From positions 558,001-622,000 of the forward strand of contig NZ_JAGKSR010000001.1 of assembly GCF_017939615.1 (NCBI RefSeq): 64,000 bases of DNA. Direction: 5' to 3'. Made by a program: the position numbers and the translations under genes. Under the pieces are notes generated by a model that ran no database searches, was not told the origin of the DNA, and saw nothing but the letters and a program-made list of their open reading frames with translations. Every line of letters begins with the position of its first letter. The first letter of the stretch is position 1. Origin of the DNA: Microbacterium sp. BLY. Lineage in GTDB: Bacteria; Actinomycetota; Actinomycetes; Actinomycetales; Microbacteriaceae. Positions 58,101-64,000 of this stretch are shown piece after piece.

Positions 58101-58146
58101 GGACCCGCTTGACGCGGCCGACGGTGAGGGAGGTGTCGTCATGCAT
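55132..58146 (-). CDS. GH38 alpha-mannosidase
   Basis: 1004-residue cytoplasmic glycosidase releasing mannose from alpha-mannosides. The zinc-binding GHAHIDSAWLWP is at 259-270 (H262, D264), and the catalytic nucleophile Asp is D374 in WLPDSFGYSP. The beta-rich C-terminal half (Glyco_hydro_38C) follows from about 520. No signal peptide, so the substrate is imported first, fitting the ABC importer nearby. Residues about 640-662 (WVPEPVDAPVSLVEDASAGS...) are an in-frame copy of the PEPVEG-type repeat element and look like an insertion in a loop. ATG at 58146 follows a GGAGAA ribosome site. Likely repressed by the divergent LacI protein. Confidence 0.94.
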   Translation of the reverse strand: MHDDTSLTVGRVKRVLEERIRPAIHSAAVPLTVQAHQLPGEPVTPAEGLALPFAPAAVGELWGPAWGTTWFQLTGRVPAEWAGRRVEALIDLGFDVNMTGFQCEALAYRPDGTPIKSINPRNQWVPIADSAAGDEPVELYLEGASNPVLLDYHPFLPTQEGDILTSSKEPLYRLRRLDLAVFEPEVFDLSLDLEVLFELQAELPATSPRRMRILQAMDDALDVLDLQRIVETAGDARARLADVLAAPAEASAHRISAVGHAHIDSAWLWPVRETIRKVARTTSSMTTLIEEQPDFLYGMSSAQQYAWIKEHRPEVWERVTAAVAAGRFLPLGGMWVESDTVMPTGESLVRQFSHGQRFFAREFGIRSKGVWLPDSFGYSPALPQLMRRAGFEWFFTQKISWNQQNVFPHHSFLWEGIDGSQVFTHFPSMDTYNSQLSGMEVAKAARQFKENRVTSRSIAPVGWGDGGGGTTREMTGKAERLRDLEGSAQVVWEHPDAFFEAAKAELPNPAVWVGELYLELHRGTLTSQHATKALHRWAEHALVEAELWAATDAVRTGAAYPQAELDRLWQAVLLHEFHDILPGTSIAWVHREAVAVLSDVLSDARDIADAARRSLAGEGDRELLFEPTSVGRGRALGAAWVPEPVDAPVSLVEDASAGSATHPGWRIENDLVSVLVSGEGLIVSAVDKASGRETVAAGRAANLFQLHQDFPNMWDAWDIDRYYRNSVDDLTAVSSIETSVVDGVARIVVVRPFSESTITQTITLAPGSRTVHLRNEVDWHETEKLLKLAFPLDIQASHTEAETQFGYQARVTHTNTSWEAAKFETSMHRFVLVREQDFGAALVNDSIYGYDTTREVGEDGVTTTVRLSLLRAPRFPDPDTDHGRHEIEVGFVIGADAAIATAEGIRLNSLPTVVRGAREVEPLVEVSGEGIVVSAVKLADDGSGDVIVRVYEALGRRAVGALAVRFDHREVREVSLIEDEIDEPRVGGALRLRPFEVRTLRIVR
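56162..56229. repeat. Full PEPVEG-type inverted-repeat element inside the GH38 gene
   Basis: TGGGTCGCTGAGCCTGCCGA at the left and its imperfect complement TCGACGGGCTCAGGGACCCA at the right bound a 68-bp element with both arms of the family. It is in frame and adds about 22 residues. Confidence 0.8.
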
Positions 58147-58199
58147 GTGGGGTTCTCCGGGCTCGACGGTGAGGGATGCGTTCGATGCTAGCCGAATTA

Positions 58200-58213
58200 C
58201 TAAAGCGATCTAG
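58200..58213. promoter_or_regulatory. LacI-type operator A (GH38 side)
   Basis: CTAAAGCGATCTAG, partly palindromic with the central CG typical of LacI-family sites, in the 134-base gap between the GH38 and LacI genes. Confidence 0.65.
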
Positions 58214-58253
58214 CACCGGAGTCCACGGTAGCGTCTTCCCCGCTTCCGGGAGG

Positions 58254-58267
58254 CTAAATCGATCAAG
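58254..58267. promoter_or_regulatory. LacI-type operator B (regulator side)
   Basis: CTAAATCGATCAAG, matching operator A at 11 of 14 positions, 54 bases away (about five helical turns). It ends immediately before the -10 TAGGGT of the LacI gene. Confidence 0.65.
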
Positions 58268-58273
58268 TAGGGT
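58268..58273 (+). promoter_or_regulatory. -10 box TAGGGT of the LacI gene
   Basis: TAGGGT ends seven bases before the ATG at 58281 and touches operator B. Confidence 0.45.
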
Positions 58274-58280
58274 GATGCCT

Positions 58281-59306
58281 ATGGCCTCGGGGAAACGCGT
58301 GACGATCGCGGACATCGCACGCATGGCCGGCGTCTCCCCCGGCGCGGTGTCGTTCGCCCTGAACGGCCGCCCCGGCGTCAGCGAGGAGACCCGACAGCGC
58401 ATCCTCTCGATCATCGAGGAGCATCACTGGCAGCCGAGTTCCGCCGCCCGCGCGCTCGTCGGCGCCCGTGCGAACGCGGTCGGGTTCGCGCTCGCCCGCC
58501 CGGCGCGCTCCCTCGGCTCCGAGGCCTTCTTCACCGATCTCATCGCCGGCATCGAGTCGCGGCTCTCCGAGAGCAAGGTCGGGCTCCAGCTCCGGCTCGT
58601 CGCCGACATCGAGGAGGAGATGGAGGTGCACCGCCAATGGCGCTCGTCGAATCAGGTCGACGGCATCATCCTCATCGACCCCCGCGACGACGACCCCCGC
58701 GGCGAGCGCATCATCGCCCTCGACGCCCGCGCTGTGATGATCGGCTCGAAGCCGTCCCCGGACGGCGCGGTCCCCAGCGTGTGGATCGGCGACGACGCCG
58801 TCGCGGAGACGCTCTTCTCCTACCTCGCCGCCCTCGGCCACACGCGCATCGCCTATGTCGCAGGCCCGGCGGAACTGGAGCACACCCGGCTGCGCGCCGA
58901 GGTGCTGGAGCGGATGGCGGCGGACGGCATCGCCGGCGAGGTCATCACGACCGACTTCTCCCCCGCCCGCGCCTCCGCCGTGACGCGCGCGCAGCTGTCC
59001 GGCCGGCAGCGTCCGACCGCGATCGTCTACGACAACGACGTGATGGCCGTCGCGGGGCTGCGCGTGGCGCAGGAGATGGGACGGGTGGTTCCGCGCGACG
59101 TCTCGCTCGCGTCGTTCGACGACTCCGTGATCGCGGGGCTCATCAACCCGTCGATCACCGCGATGACCCGGGACACGTTCGAGCTCGGCGAGCAGGCGGC
59201 CACGCTCCTGCTGCAGCAGATCGAGGCCGGCACGACGCTGCCGAGCGTCGAGGGTCCGACCCCGGTGCTCACAGCGCGCGAGAGCACGGCGCCCCCGCCC
59301 TCCTGA
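58281..59306 (+). CDS. LacI-family transcriptional regulator
   Basis: 341-residue repressor. The HTH and hinge read VTIADIARMAGVSPGAVSFALNGRPGVSEETRQRILSIIEE (residues 7-47), followed by the periplasmic-binding-protein-like effector domain (about 63-335; NAVGFALARPARSLGSEAFFTDLIAGIESRL, AIVYDNDVMAVAGLRVAQEMGRVVPRDVSLASFDDSVIA). It probably responds to a mannoside or mannobiose. Similar CTAAA-CG-type sites occur in both divergent gaps of this cluster, suggesting it controls the GH38 gene, the GH5-like gene, the ABC importer and itself. Confidence 0.94.
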   Translation: MASGKRVTIADIARMAGVSPGAVSFALNGRPGVSEETRQRILSIIEEHHWQPSSAARALVGARANAVGFALARPARSLGSEAFFTDLIAGIESRLSESKVGLQLRLVADIEEEMEVHRQWRSSNQVDGIILIDPRDDDPRGERIIALDARAVMIGSKPSPDGAVPSVWIGDDAVAETLFSYLAALGHTRIAYVAGPAELEHTRLRAEVLERMAADGIAGEVITTDFSPARASAVTRAQLSGRQRPTAIVYDNDVMAVAGLRVAQEMGRVVPRDVSLASFDDSVIAGLINPSITAMTRDTFELGEQAATLLLQQIEAGTTLPSVEGPTPVLTARESTAPPPS

Positions 59307-59402
59307 GCCCCCGCGCTTCCGCCCCCGCCCCGGGCTTTCGACGCACGCACCCCGGGGTCTCGATGACGAACCGGTGTCTCGGCGACCCGGACGTGGAGAG
59401 AC

Positions 59403-60707
59403 TCAGACGACGGTGTTGACGGAGGTGTAGCGCGTCACGTCCGACGCGGACGGAGCGGGGTGGAGGAGGCGGCGGATGCCGCGCGCCTCCAGCGCCGCGG
59501 GGTCGTGCGCGATGCGCGAGGTCACCAGCGCCGGGTCCTCGCCCGCGGCACACGCGTCGACCCAGGCCTGGAAGATCGCGCCGCCGGGGCTCAGCGCCGC
59601 CCGGCTCGCCGGCACCTCCTGCTCATCGACCTCCACGACGATCGCCGTGGGGCGGTCCGGGGCCACGGTCCGCGCGCGCAGCTCGGGGATGAGCTCGGCG
59701 AACCGGCGGCCGAGGGGCTTGGCCGCTCCACCCTGGTCGATGAGCCCGAGCGAGTACTCCAGCTCCGGGAAATCGCCGAGCTCTCGGCTCACGTCGTGCG
59801 AACACCACCAGGTCACGCCCCAGAGGTTCTCGGTGCGCAGCGACGACCGCAGCGTCGCCTCCAGGAACCCCGGCATCTCGGCCTCATCGAGACAGTTGGA
59901 GGGGGCGCCGACCTCCTGCAGCCAGATCGGGCGGGCGGGATCGGCCGCGAACGCGCGCGAGAGCTCGATGAGGTATTCGGCGTGCCGGTCGGACGCGATC
60001 GAGCGGCCGCCGTAGCGCTGCGCGGTGCCGTTGAAGATCCAGGAGTGGATGGTCGTCATGGCACCGAGCCGGGACGCGTGCGCGGGGGTGAACCCGTGGC
60101 CGTCCATGTACCAGACCGCGTCGTACTCGCTGTGCACGTGCGGCAGGCCGGGGGCGCCCCGCTCCGCCGCGGCGAGCAGCGCCTCGATCCAGCCGCCCGC
60201 CTCGTCGATCGTGACCGGCCACGGCGAGGGATGCGTGTGGGCGGAGAACTGGTTCGTCTCGTTCCCGAGCGTGAGACCCAGGAAGTTCGGGGCGTCCCGG
60301 AGGGCGCCGGCCAGCCGCTCCACGAGGGTCACCTGACCGTCCAGGGCCTTCGGGTCGGTGAACATGTTCCGGTCGTGCCAGGTGGACAGCCAGGAGGGGA
60401 CGAAATCGAAGCTGGACAGGTGGCCCTGGACGACGTCGACGCTCGCATCCATCCCGAACTCCGCGGCGATGTCGACCACGGCACGGACGTCGTCGACCGC
60501 CTGGGAGCGGATGAGGGTGCGGTTGGGCTGCAGGACGGTCCACAGCGGGAACACCCGCACGTGGTCGAGACCGAGCGCGGCGAGCGCCGCGAAGTCGCGG
60601 CGCACGTCGTCCGGGGTGAAGTCGAGCCAGGAGTGCATCCAGTCCTTCGACGGCGTGTAGTTCGCCCCGAAGCGGAGTGGGGCGTCGAGAGCGCCGCGCT
60701 GCGTCAT
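59403..60707 (-). CDS. GH5-like (clan GH-A) glycoside hydrolase
   Basis: 434-residue (beta/alpha)8-barrel enzyme. [19 protein letters not shown] and [15 protein letters not shown] open the barrel; the acid/base Glu is E150 in LGNETNQF and the nucleophile Glu E265 in WLQEVGAPS, at the ends of strands 4 and 7. No signal peptide, so cytoplasmic. The strand-4 Asn-Glu pair is the GH-A hallmark; beta-mannosidase or mannanase activity fits the GH38 and ABC context but is not proved. ATG at 60707 has an AAAGG ribosome site. It is convergent with the LacI gene and divergent from the ABC operon. Confidence 0.85.
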   Translation of the reverse strand: MTQRGALDAPLRFGANYTPSKDWMHSWLDFTPDDVRRDFAALAALGLDHVRVFPLWTVLQPNRTLIRSQAVDDVRAVVDIAAEFGMDASVDVVQGHLSSFDFVPSWLSTWHDRNMFTDPKALDGQVTLVERLAGALRDAPNFLGLTLGNETNQFSAHTHPSPWPVTIDEAGGWIEALLAAAERGAPGLPHVHSEYDAVWYMDGHGFTPAHASRLGAMTTIHSWIFNGTAQRYGGRSIASDRHAEYLIELSRAFAADPARPIWLQEVGAPSNCLDEAEMPGFLEATLRSSLRTENLWGVTWWCSHDVSRELGDFPELEYSLGLIDQGGAAKPLGRRFAELIPELRARTVAPDRPTAIVVEVDEQEVPASRAALSPGGAIFQAWVDACAAGEDPALVTSRIAHDPAALEARGIRRLLHPAPSASDVTRYTSVNTVV

Positions 60708-60753
60708 GTGTGCACCTTTCGGACCGTGCCTCCCACGAGGACATGTCGCACCA

Positions 60754-60767
60754 CTATAACGCTTGAG
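60754..60767. promoter_or_regulatory. LacI-type operator C (GH5-like gene side)
   Basis: CTATAACGCTTGAG; its complement CTCAAGCGTTATAG matches the CTAAAGCG...AG pattern of the other sites. Confidence 0.5.
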
Positions 60768-60822
60768 CATCGCCGTCGATAGCGGACACCTTGACACCGG
60801 ACGCGCCGGGTGGTTTCATCTG

Positions 60823-60836
60823 CTAAAGCGCTGCAG
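60823..60836. promoter_or_regulatory. LacI-type operator D (ABC importer side)
   Basis: CTAAAGCGCTGCAG, identical to operator A in its first eight bases, 48 bases before the binding-protein start. Confidence 0.6.
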
Positions 60837-60884
60837 TCCATTCGTCGGACCGCGCCGATTCGCCCGCCTCGAGGAAGAAGCACG

Positions 60885-62186
60885 ATGAAAGTTCCCGCAC
60901 GCATTGTCGCTCTGGCAACCTTCACGATCGGCGCCCTGGCGCTCGTGAGCTGCACGGGAGGCGGCGGCGCCTCCGACGACGCCGGCCCCATCGACACGTC
61001 CGGGGAGCTGAGCGGAACCATCCAGTTCCAGACCTGGTCGCTGAAGAACGAGAAGTTCACTCCCTACTTCGAAGACCTCATCGCGGCGTTCGAGAAAGAG
61101 CACCCCGATGTCAAGGTCGAGTGGCTGGACCAGCCCGGCGACGGGTATCAGGAGAAGATCCTCAGCCAGGCCAACGCCGACACGCTGCCCGACGTGCTCA
61201 ACCTCCCGCCGGACATCGCCTACCCGCTCGTCGCCGCCGGCAAGCTCGTCGACCTCGACACCGCCGACCCCGATCTGAAGTCGGCGTACAACGCGGGCGC
61301 GTGGGACTCGTACAGCCAGTACCCCGGCATCGAGGGCACCTACGGTCTGCCCTGGTACCTCTCCAGCGACGCCTCCTGGTGGAACCTCGCCCAGCTCGCG
61401 CCGTACGGCGTCACCGAGGAGAACCTGCCGACCACGGTGGACGAGCTGCTCACCCTCGCCGAGGACGTCGCCACCGAGTCCGGCGGCAAGGTGCAGCTGC
61501 TGTCCTCGATCCCGGCGCTGGACACCTTCACCGCCGCGGGCATGGAGGTCATCAACGACGAGGGCGAGTTCGACTTCAACACGGACGAGGCCGCCGCGAT
61601 CGTCGAGAAGTACGCGGAGGCGTACGCCGCCGGCGCCATGCCCGCGGAAGCCCTGACCGGCGACTACGGCGGGAACGCGGAGGCGTACATCCAGGAGAAG
61701 GTCGCCTTCACGACCGGCGGCACCGGCTTCACCACCGACCTGCAGAAGGACGCCCCGGCACTGCTGGAGAACACGGTCGCGACCCCGCGCCTCGGGATCG
61801 CCCCGCTCTACGTGCAGGGCCTCAACGTGTCGGCCGACTCCGACAACAAGGAAGCGGCTCTCGCGTTCGCCGAGTTCGCCACCAATGAGGAGAACCAGAT
61901 CGCCTTCTCGTCCCTCGCGGTCGGCACCGCTCCCGGCACCGCGGACGGCGGCGACCAGGTGGTCGACAACATCGCCTCCTCGGTCACCGACGAGAAGCAG
62001 CTCGCCGCGATCGACACGGTGTTCGGCGCGATGGCGGACGCCAAGGCGCTGCCGTTCCAGTGGACCGCCGACATGGCCACCTACATGACCCAGCAGATCG
62101 CCCTCGCCGTGAACGGCGAGGCGGACCCCAAGACGCAGCTCGACAAGATCGTCGAGTACGCCAACGCGAACCGCGTGGACCAGTGA
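60885..62186 (+). CDS. Sugar ABC transporter substrate-binding lipoprotein (SBP_bac_1)
   Basis: 433-residue extracytoplasmic lipoprotein. The signal peptide (ARIVALATFTIGALALVSC) ends in the lipobox LVSC with C23; a Gly/Asp linker follows. The mature chain has the family-1 layout: IQFQTWSLKNEKFTPYFEDLIAAFEKEHPDVKVEW, PDVLNLPPDIAYPL, and the aromatic-rich ligand region GLPWYLSSDASWWN. ATG at 60885 has an AGGAAGAAGC ribosome site. First gene of the importer operon; cargo is probably a mannoside or other oligosaccharide, judged from the glycosidases and shared operators. Confidence 0.93.
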   Translation: MKVPARIVALATFTIGALALVSCTGGGGASDDAGPIDTSGELSGTIQFQTWSLKNEKFTPYFEDLIAAFEKEHPDVKVEWLDQPGDGYQEKILSQANADTLPDVLNLPPDIAYPLVAAGKLVDLDTADPDLKSAYNAGAWDSYSQYPGIEGTYGLPWYLSSDASWWNLAQLAPYGVTEENLPTTVDELLTLAEDVATESGGKVQLLSSIPALDTFTAAGMEVINDEGEFDFNTDEAAAIVEKYAEAYAAGAMPAEALTGDYGGNAEAYIQEKVAFTTGGTGFTTDLQKDAPALLENTVATPRLGIAPLYVQGLNVSADSDNKEAALAFAEFATNEENQIAFSSLAVGTAPGTADGGDQVVDNIASSVTDEKQLAAIDTVFGAMADAKALPFQWTADMATYMTQQIALAVNGEADPKTQLDKIVEYANANRVDQ

Positions 62187-63115
62187 TCATGCGCGCGGAC
62201 ACCGGCACCCGGCAGCGGCGGTCGACGATGAGATCCCACAAATGGTTCACCCCGTGGCTGCTCCTCGCCCCCGCCGTGATCTGGGTGCTGGTGTTCGCGC
62301 TCTGGCCGTTCCTCAACACGGTCGTCCTGAGCTTCACGGACGCCCGCCCCCTGCGGACCCCGGAGTTCGTCGGCGGTGCGAACTACGAGCGCATGTTCGG
62401 CGACGAGATGTTCTGGAACGCGCTGACCACGTGCCTCATCTACGTGGTCGTGTGCGTGCCGCTGCTCACGATCCTCCCGCTGCTCCTCGCCCTCCTCGTG
62501 CAGAAGAAGCTCCCGGGCATCTCGTTCTTCCGCACCACGTTCTACTTCCCCGTGATCGCCTCGGTCGTGGTGGTCGCGCTCATCTGGACCTGGCTGTTCG
62601 ACAGCCGCGGCATCATCAACCAGACCCTGGAGTTCCTCGGCCTCATCGACCAGCCGATGGCCTTCCTCGTCGACCGCTGGCTGCTGCTCGGCTGCGCGAT
62701 CCTGCTGACCGTGTGGAAGGGACTCGGCTACTACATGGTCGTCTACCTCGCGGCGCTCGGGAACGTCGGCAAGGAGTTGCACGAGGCCGCCATGCTCGAC
62801 GGGGCCAGCTCGTTCCGCCGCTTCCTGTCGGTCACGATCCCCTCCGTGCGCGGCGCGATGCTCCTCATCGCCGTCCTCATCGCGGTGTCCGCCATGCGGG
62901 TGTTCGCCGAGCTGGACGTGCTGTCCAAGAGCACGGGCGGCCCCGGCGGCTACGACATGTCGCTCGTGATGCTGATCCGCCAGGTCGGCTCGGGCCTGAA
63001 CGGCAACATCGGCTACGCGTCCGCGATCAGCGTCGCGTTGTTCCTCCTCACGCTCGTGCCGCTGGCGGCGATCGCGTTCATGAACCGCGAGAAGAAGGCG
63101 AAGGTCTCCGCATGA
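62183..63115 (+). CDS. Sugar ABC transporter permease 1 (MalF/UgpA-like)
   Basis: 310-residue permease with six helices, the first being LLLAPAVIWVLVFALWPFLNTVVLSF. The cytoplasmic EAA loop is visible as ELHEAAMLDGASSFRRFLSVTIPSVRG, the ATPase contact site. It starts at GTG 62183 overlapping the binding-protein stop (GTGA) with a GTGGA site upstream; ATG 62189 would shorten it by two codons. No ATPase gene lies in the window; many actinomycete importers share one MsiK-type ATPase encoded elsewhere. Confidence 0.93.
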   Translation: MIMRADTGTRQRRSTMRSHKWFTPWLLLAPAVIWVLVFALWPFLNTVVLSFTDARPLRTPEFVGGANYERMFGDEMFWNALTTCLIYVVVCVPLLTILPLLLALLVQKKLPGISFFRTTFYFPVIASVVVVALIWTWLFDSRGIINQTLEFLGLIDQPMAFLVDRWLLLGCAILLTVWKGLGYYMVVYLAALGNVGKELHEAAMLDGASSFRRFLSVTIPSVRGAMLLIAVLIAVSAMRVFAELDVLSKSTGGPGGYDMSLVMLIRQVGSGLNGNIGYASAISVALFLLTLVPLAAIAFMNREKKAKVSA

Positions 63116-64000
63116 CGACTCTCACGACACCCCCGGTGGAGAGCGCACCGCCGGCCCAGGACTCCGCGCGACCGTCCCGCGAACGCATCTTCCGCCGCCG
63201 CGGCTCCGGCGACTTCAGCAAGCCCACGCTCGGCGGACTCATCGGCCGCTACGCGCTGCTGCTGTTCGTCCTGTTCCTCGTCATCGGGCCGTTCGTCTGG
63301 CAGCTCTCGACGTCGTTCAAGGGGCCGCAGGAGAACATCTACTCGTTCCCGCCCGAGCTCATCCCCCGCGACCCGACGCTGCAGAACTACACGCGGGTCG
63401 CCGACATCGTCCCCGTCTACCTCTACGCGTGGCACTCGCTGCTCGTCTCCCTCGGCACCGTGCTGAGCAACGTGATCCTGGCGACGTTCGCCGGCTACGC
63501 CCTGGGCTGCATGCGCTTCCGGGGCAAGTGGATCGTCATGGGCATCCTGCTGTCCACGCTGCTGTTCCCCGGCGAGGTCACCGTCACCAGCAACTTCCTC
63601 ACGATCCGCGCACTCGGCCTCGCCGACAGCCTGTGGGGCGTGTTCCTGCCCGGAGCGATCAGCGCCATGAACGTGCTGCTGGTCGCCACGGCCTGCCGGA
63701 TGATCCCGAAGGACGTGCTCGACGCGGCCACCGTCGACGGCGCGACGACGTGGCAGCGGATCCGGCACATCGTCTGGCCCAACATCCGCGGCATGGTCTC
63801 GGTCGTCGCGATCTTCGCCTTCATCGGCGCGTGGGACGACTACCTCTGGCCGCTCATCGTGCTCTCCGATCCGGCGAAGTACACGCTGACGGTCGGCATG
63901 GCGTACCTGAACAGCAGCTTCTCCGTCGACCCGCGGCTCATCGCGGCCGGCACCATGATCGCCCTCGTGCCGATCGTCATCATGTTCTCGTTCACGCAGC
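63112..64000 (+). CDS. Sugar ABC transporter permease 2 (MalG/UgpE-like), cut by window end
   Basis: 296 complete codons are visible, starting at ATG 63112 in a 4-base overlap (ATGA) with permease 1. A hydrophilic N-terminus (ESAPPAQDSARPSRERIFRRRGSG) precedes TM1 (YALLLFVLFLVIGPFVWQL). The EAA loop reads LDAATVDGATTWQRIRHIVWPNIRG, followed by FAFIGAWDDYLWPLIVL, the MalG-type ending. The last visible residues are in the final helix (ALVPIVIMFSFTQ), so only about ten codons are probably missing. Confidence 0.93.
   Translation, partial: MTTLTTPPVESAPPAQDSARPSRERIFRRRGSGDFSKPTLGGLIGRYALLLFVLFLVIGPFVWQLSTSFKGPQENIYSFPPELIPRDPTLQNYTRVADIVPVYLYAWHSLLVSLGTVLSNVILATFAGYALGCMRFRGKWIVMGILLSTLLFPGEVTVTSNFLTIRALGLADSLWGVFLPGAISAMNVLLVATACRMIPKDVLDAATVDGATTWQRIRHIVWPNIRGMVSVVAIFAFIGAWDDYLWPLIVLSDPAKYTLTVGMAYLNSSFSVDPRLIAAGTMIALVPIVIMFSFTQ

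Noticed and set aside
59307..59402. Terminator between the LacI and GH5-like genes
   Set aside because: The gap has GC-rich stretches (CCCCGGGG) but no convincing stem with matching arms.
1..64000. tRNA, rRNA, insertion sequences, prophage or plasmid functions
   Set aside because: No tRNA cloverleaf, rRNA segment, transposase, integrase or replication gene was recognised anywhere in the window.

Overview
The window is about 70% G+C, densely packed and almost entirely protein coding. It has no tRNA, rRNA, insertion sequence, phage gene or CRISPR array. Protein content points to a high-G+C actinomycete, most likely Microbacterium or a close relative in the Microbacteriaceae. The supporting signs are the dimeric-type glycyl-tRNA synthetase, an HspR-type HAIR operator on clpB, an Nramp transporter next to a DtxR/MntR regulator, the three-domain PutA, and many genes that begin 6-7 bases after a TANNNT -10 box (leaderless style). 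The genus is an inference from gene content and was not tested by alignment.

Layout. 1-9.4 kb: the 5' end of glyS, a POT peptide transporter, a GNAT protein, a frameshifted small gene, an efflux MFS, a catalytically dead beta-lactamase-fold protein and an M13 metallopeptidase. 8.3-11.2 kb: an OmpR-type two-component system facing a DM13 lipoprotein and a DoxX protein. 11.3-17.3 kb: a MATE pump, an SpoU-type methyltransferase, mntH with two MntR-like boxes at its start codon, mntR, a HAD-IIA phosphatase, a YdeI-like protein and a small membrane protein.

17.4-29 kb: eight minus-strand genes, nearly all overlapping by 1-4 bases, read as a peptidoglycan-fragment uptake and recycling operon. It holds an Opp/Dpp-type ABC importer (binding protein, two permeases, one double ATPase), MurQ etherase, AnmK kinase, an L-Ala-D/L-Glu epimerase-type enolase-superfamily enzyme and an AmiE-like serine hydrolase. 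It faces a MurR/RpiR-type SIS-domain regulator followed by an MFS gene, across a region with phased AAGTACC-like repeats. This is the strongest integrated system in the window.

29-40 kb: a hendecad-repeat membrane protein, a ROK kinase, pyrE, xthA, a HAD phosphatase behind a 42-bp tandem repeat, an MFS protein, a NarL/DesR-type two-component system, an SDR with a tiny upstream ORF, benE and an ABC-2 (NatAB-like) exporter. The two-component promoter and the ABC promoter share an identical 17-mer placed the same way relative to their -10 boxes, which suggests a regulon. 40-50 kb: putA with a divergent LysR gene, a nitroreductase, a ClpB lacking its N-domain under a HAIR operator, coaBC and a TANGO2/NRDE-family protein. 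50-55 kb: a GlxA-type regulator with a dyad-rich promoter, two small membrane proteins, two GT4 glycosyltransferases and an unknown conserved protein. 55-64 kb: an alpha-mannoside cluster with a GH38 alpha-mannosidase, a LacI regulator, a GH5-like glycosidase and a sugar ABC importer (binding protein and two permeases, the last cut by the window end), with similar CTAAAGCG-type operators in both divergent gaps.
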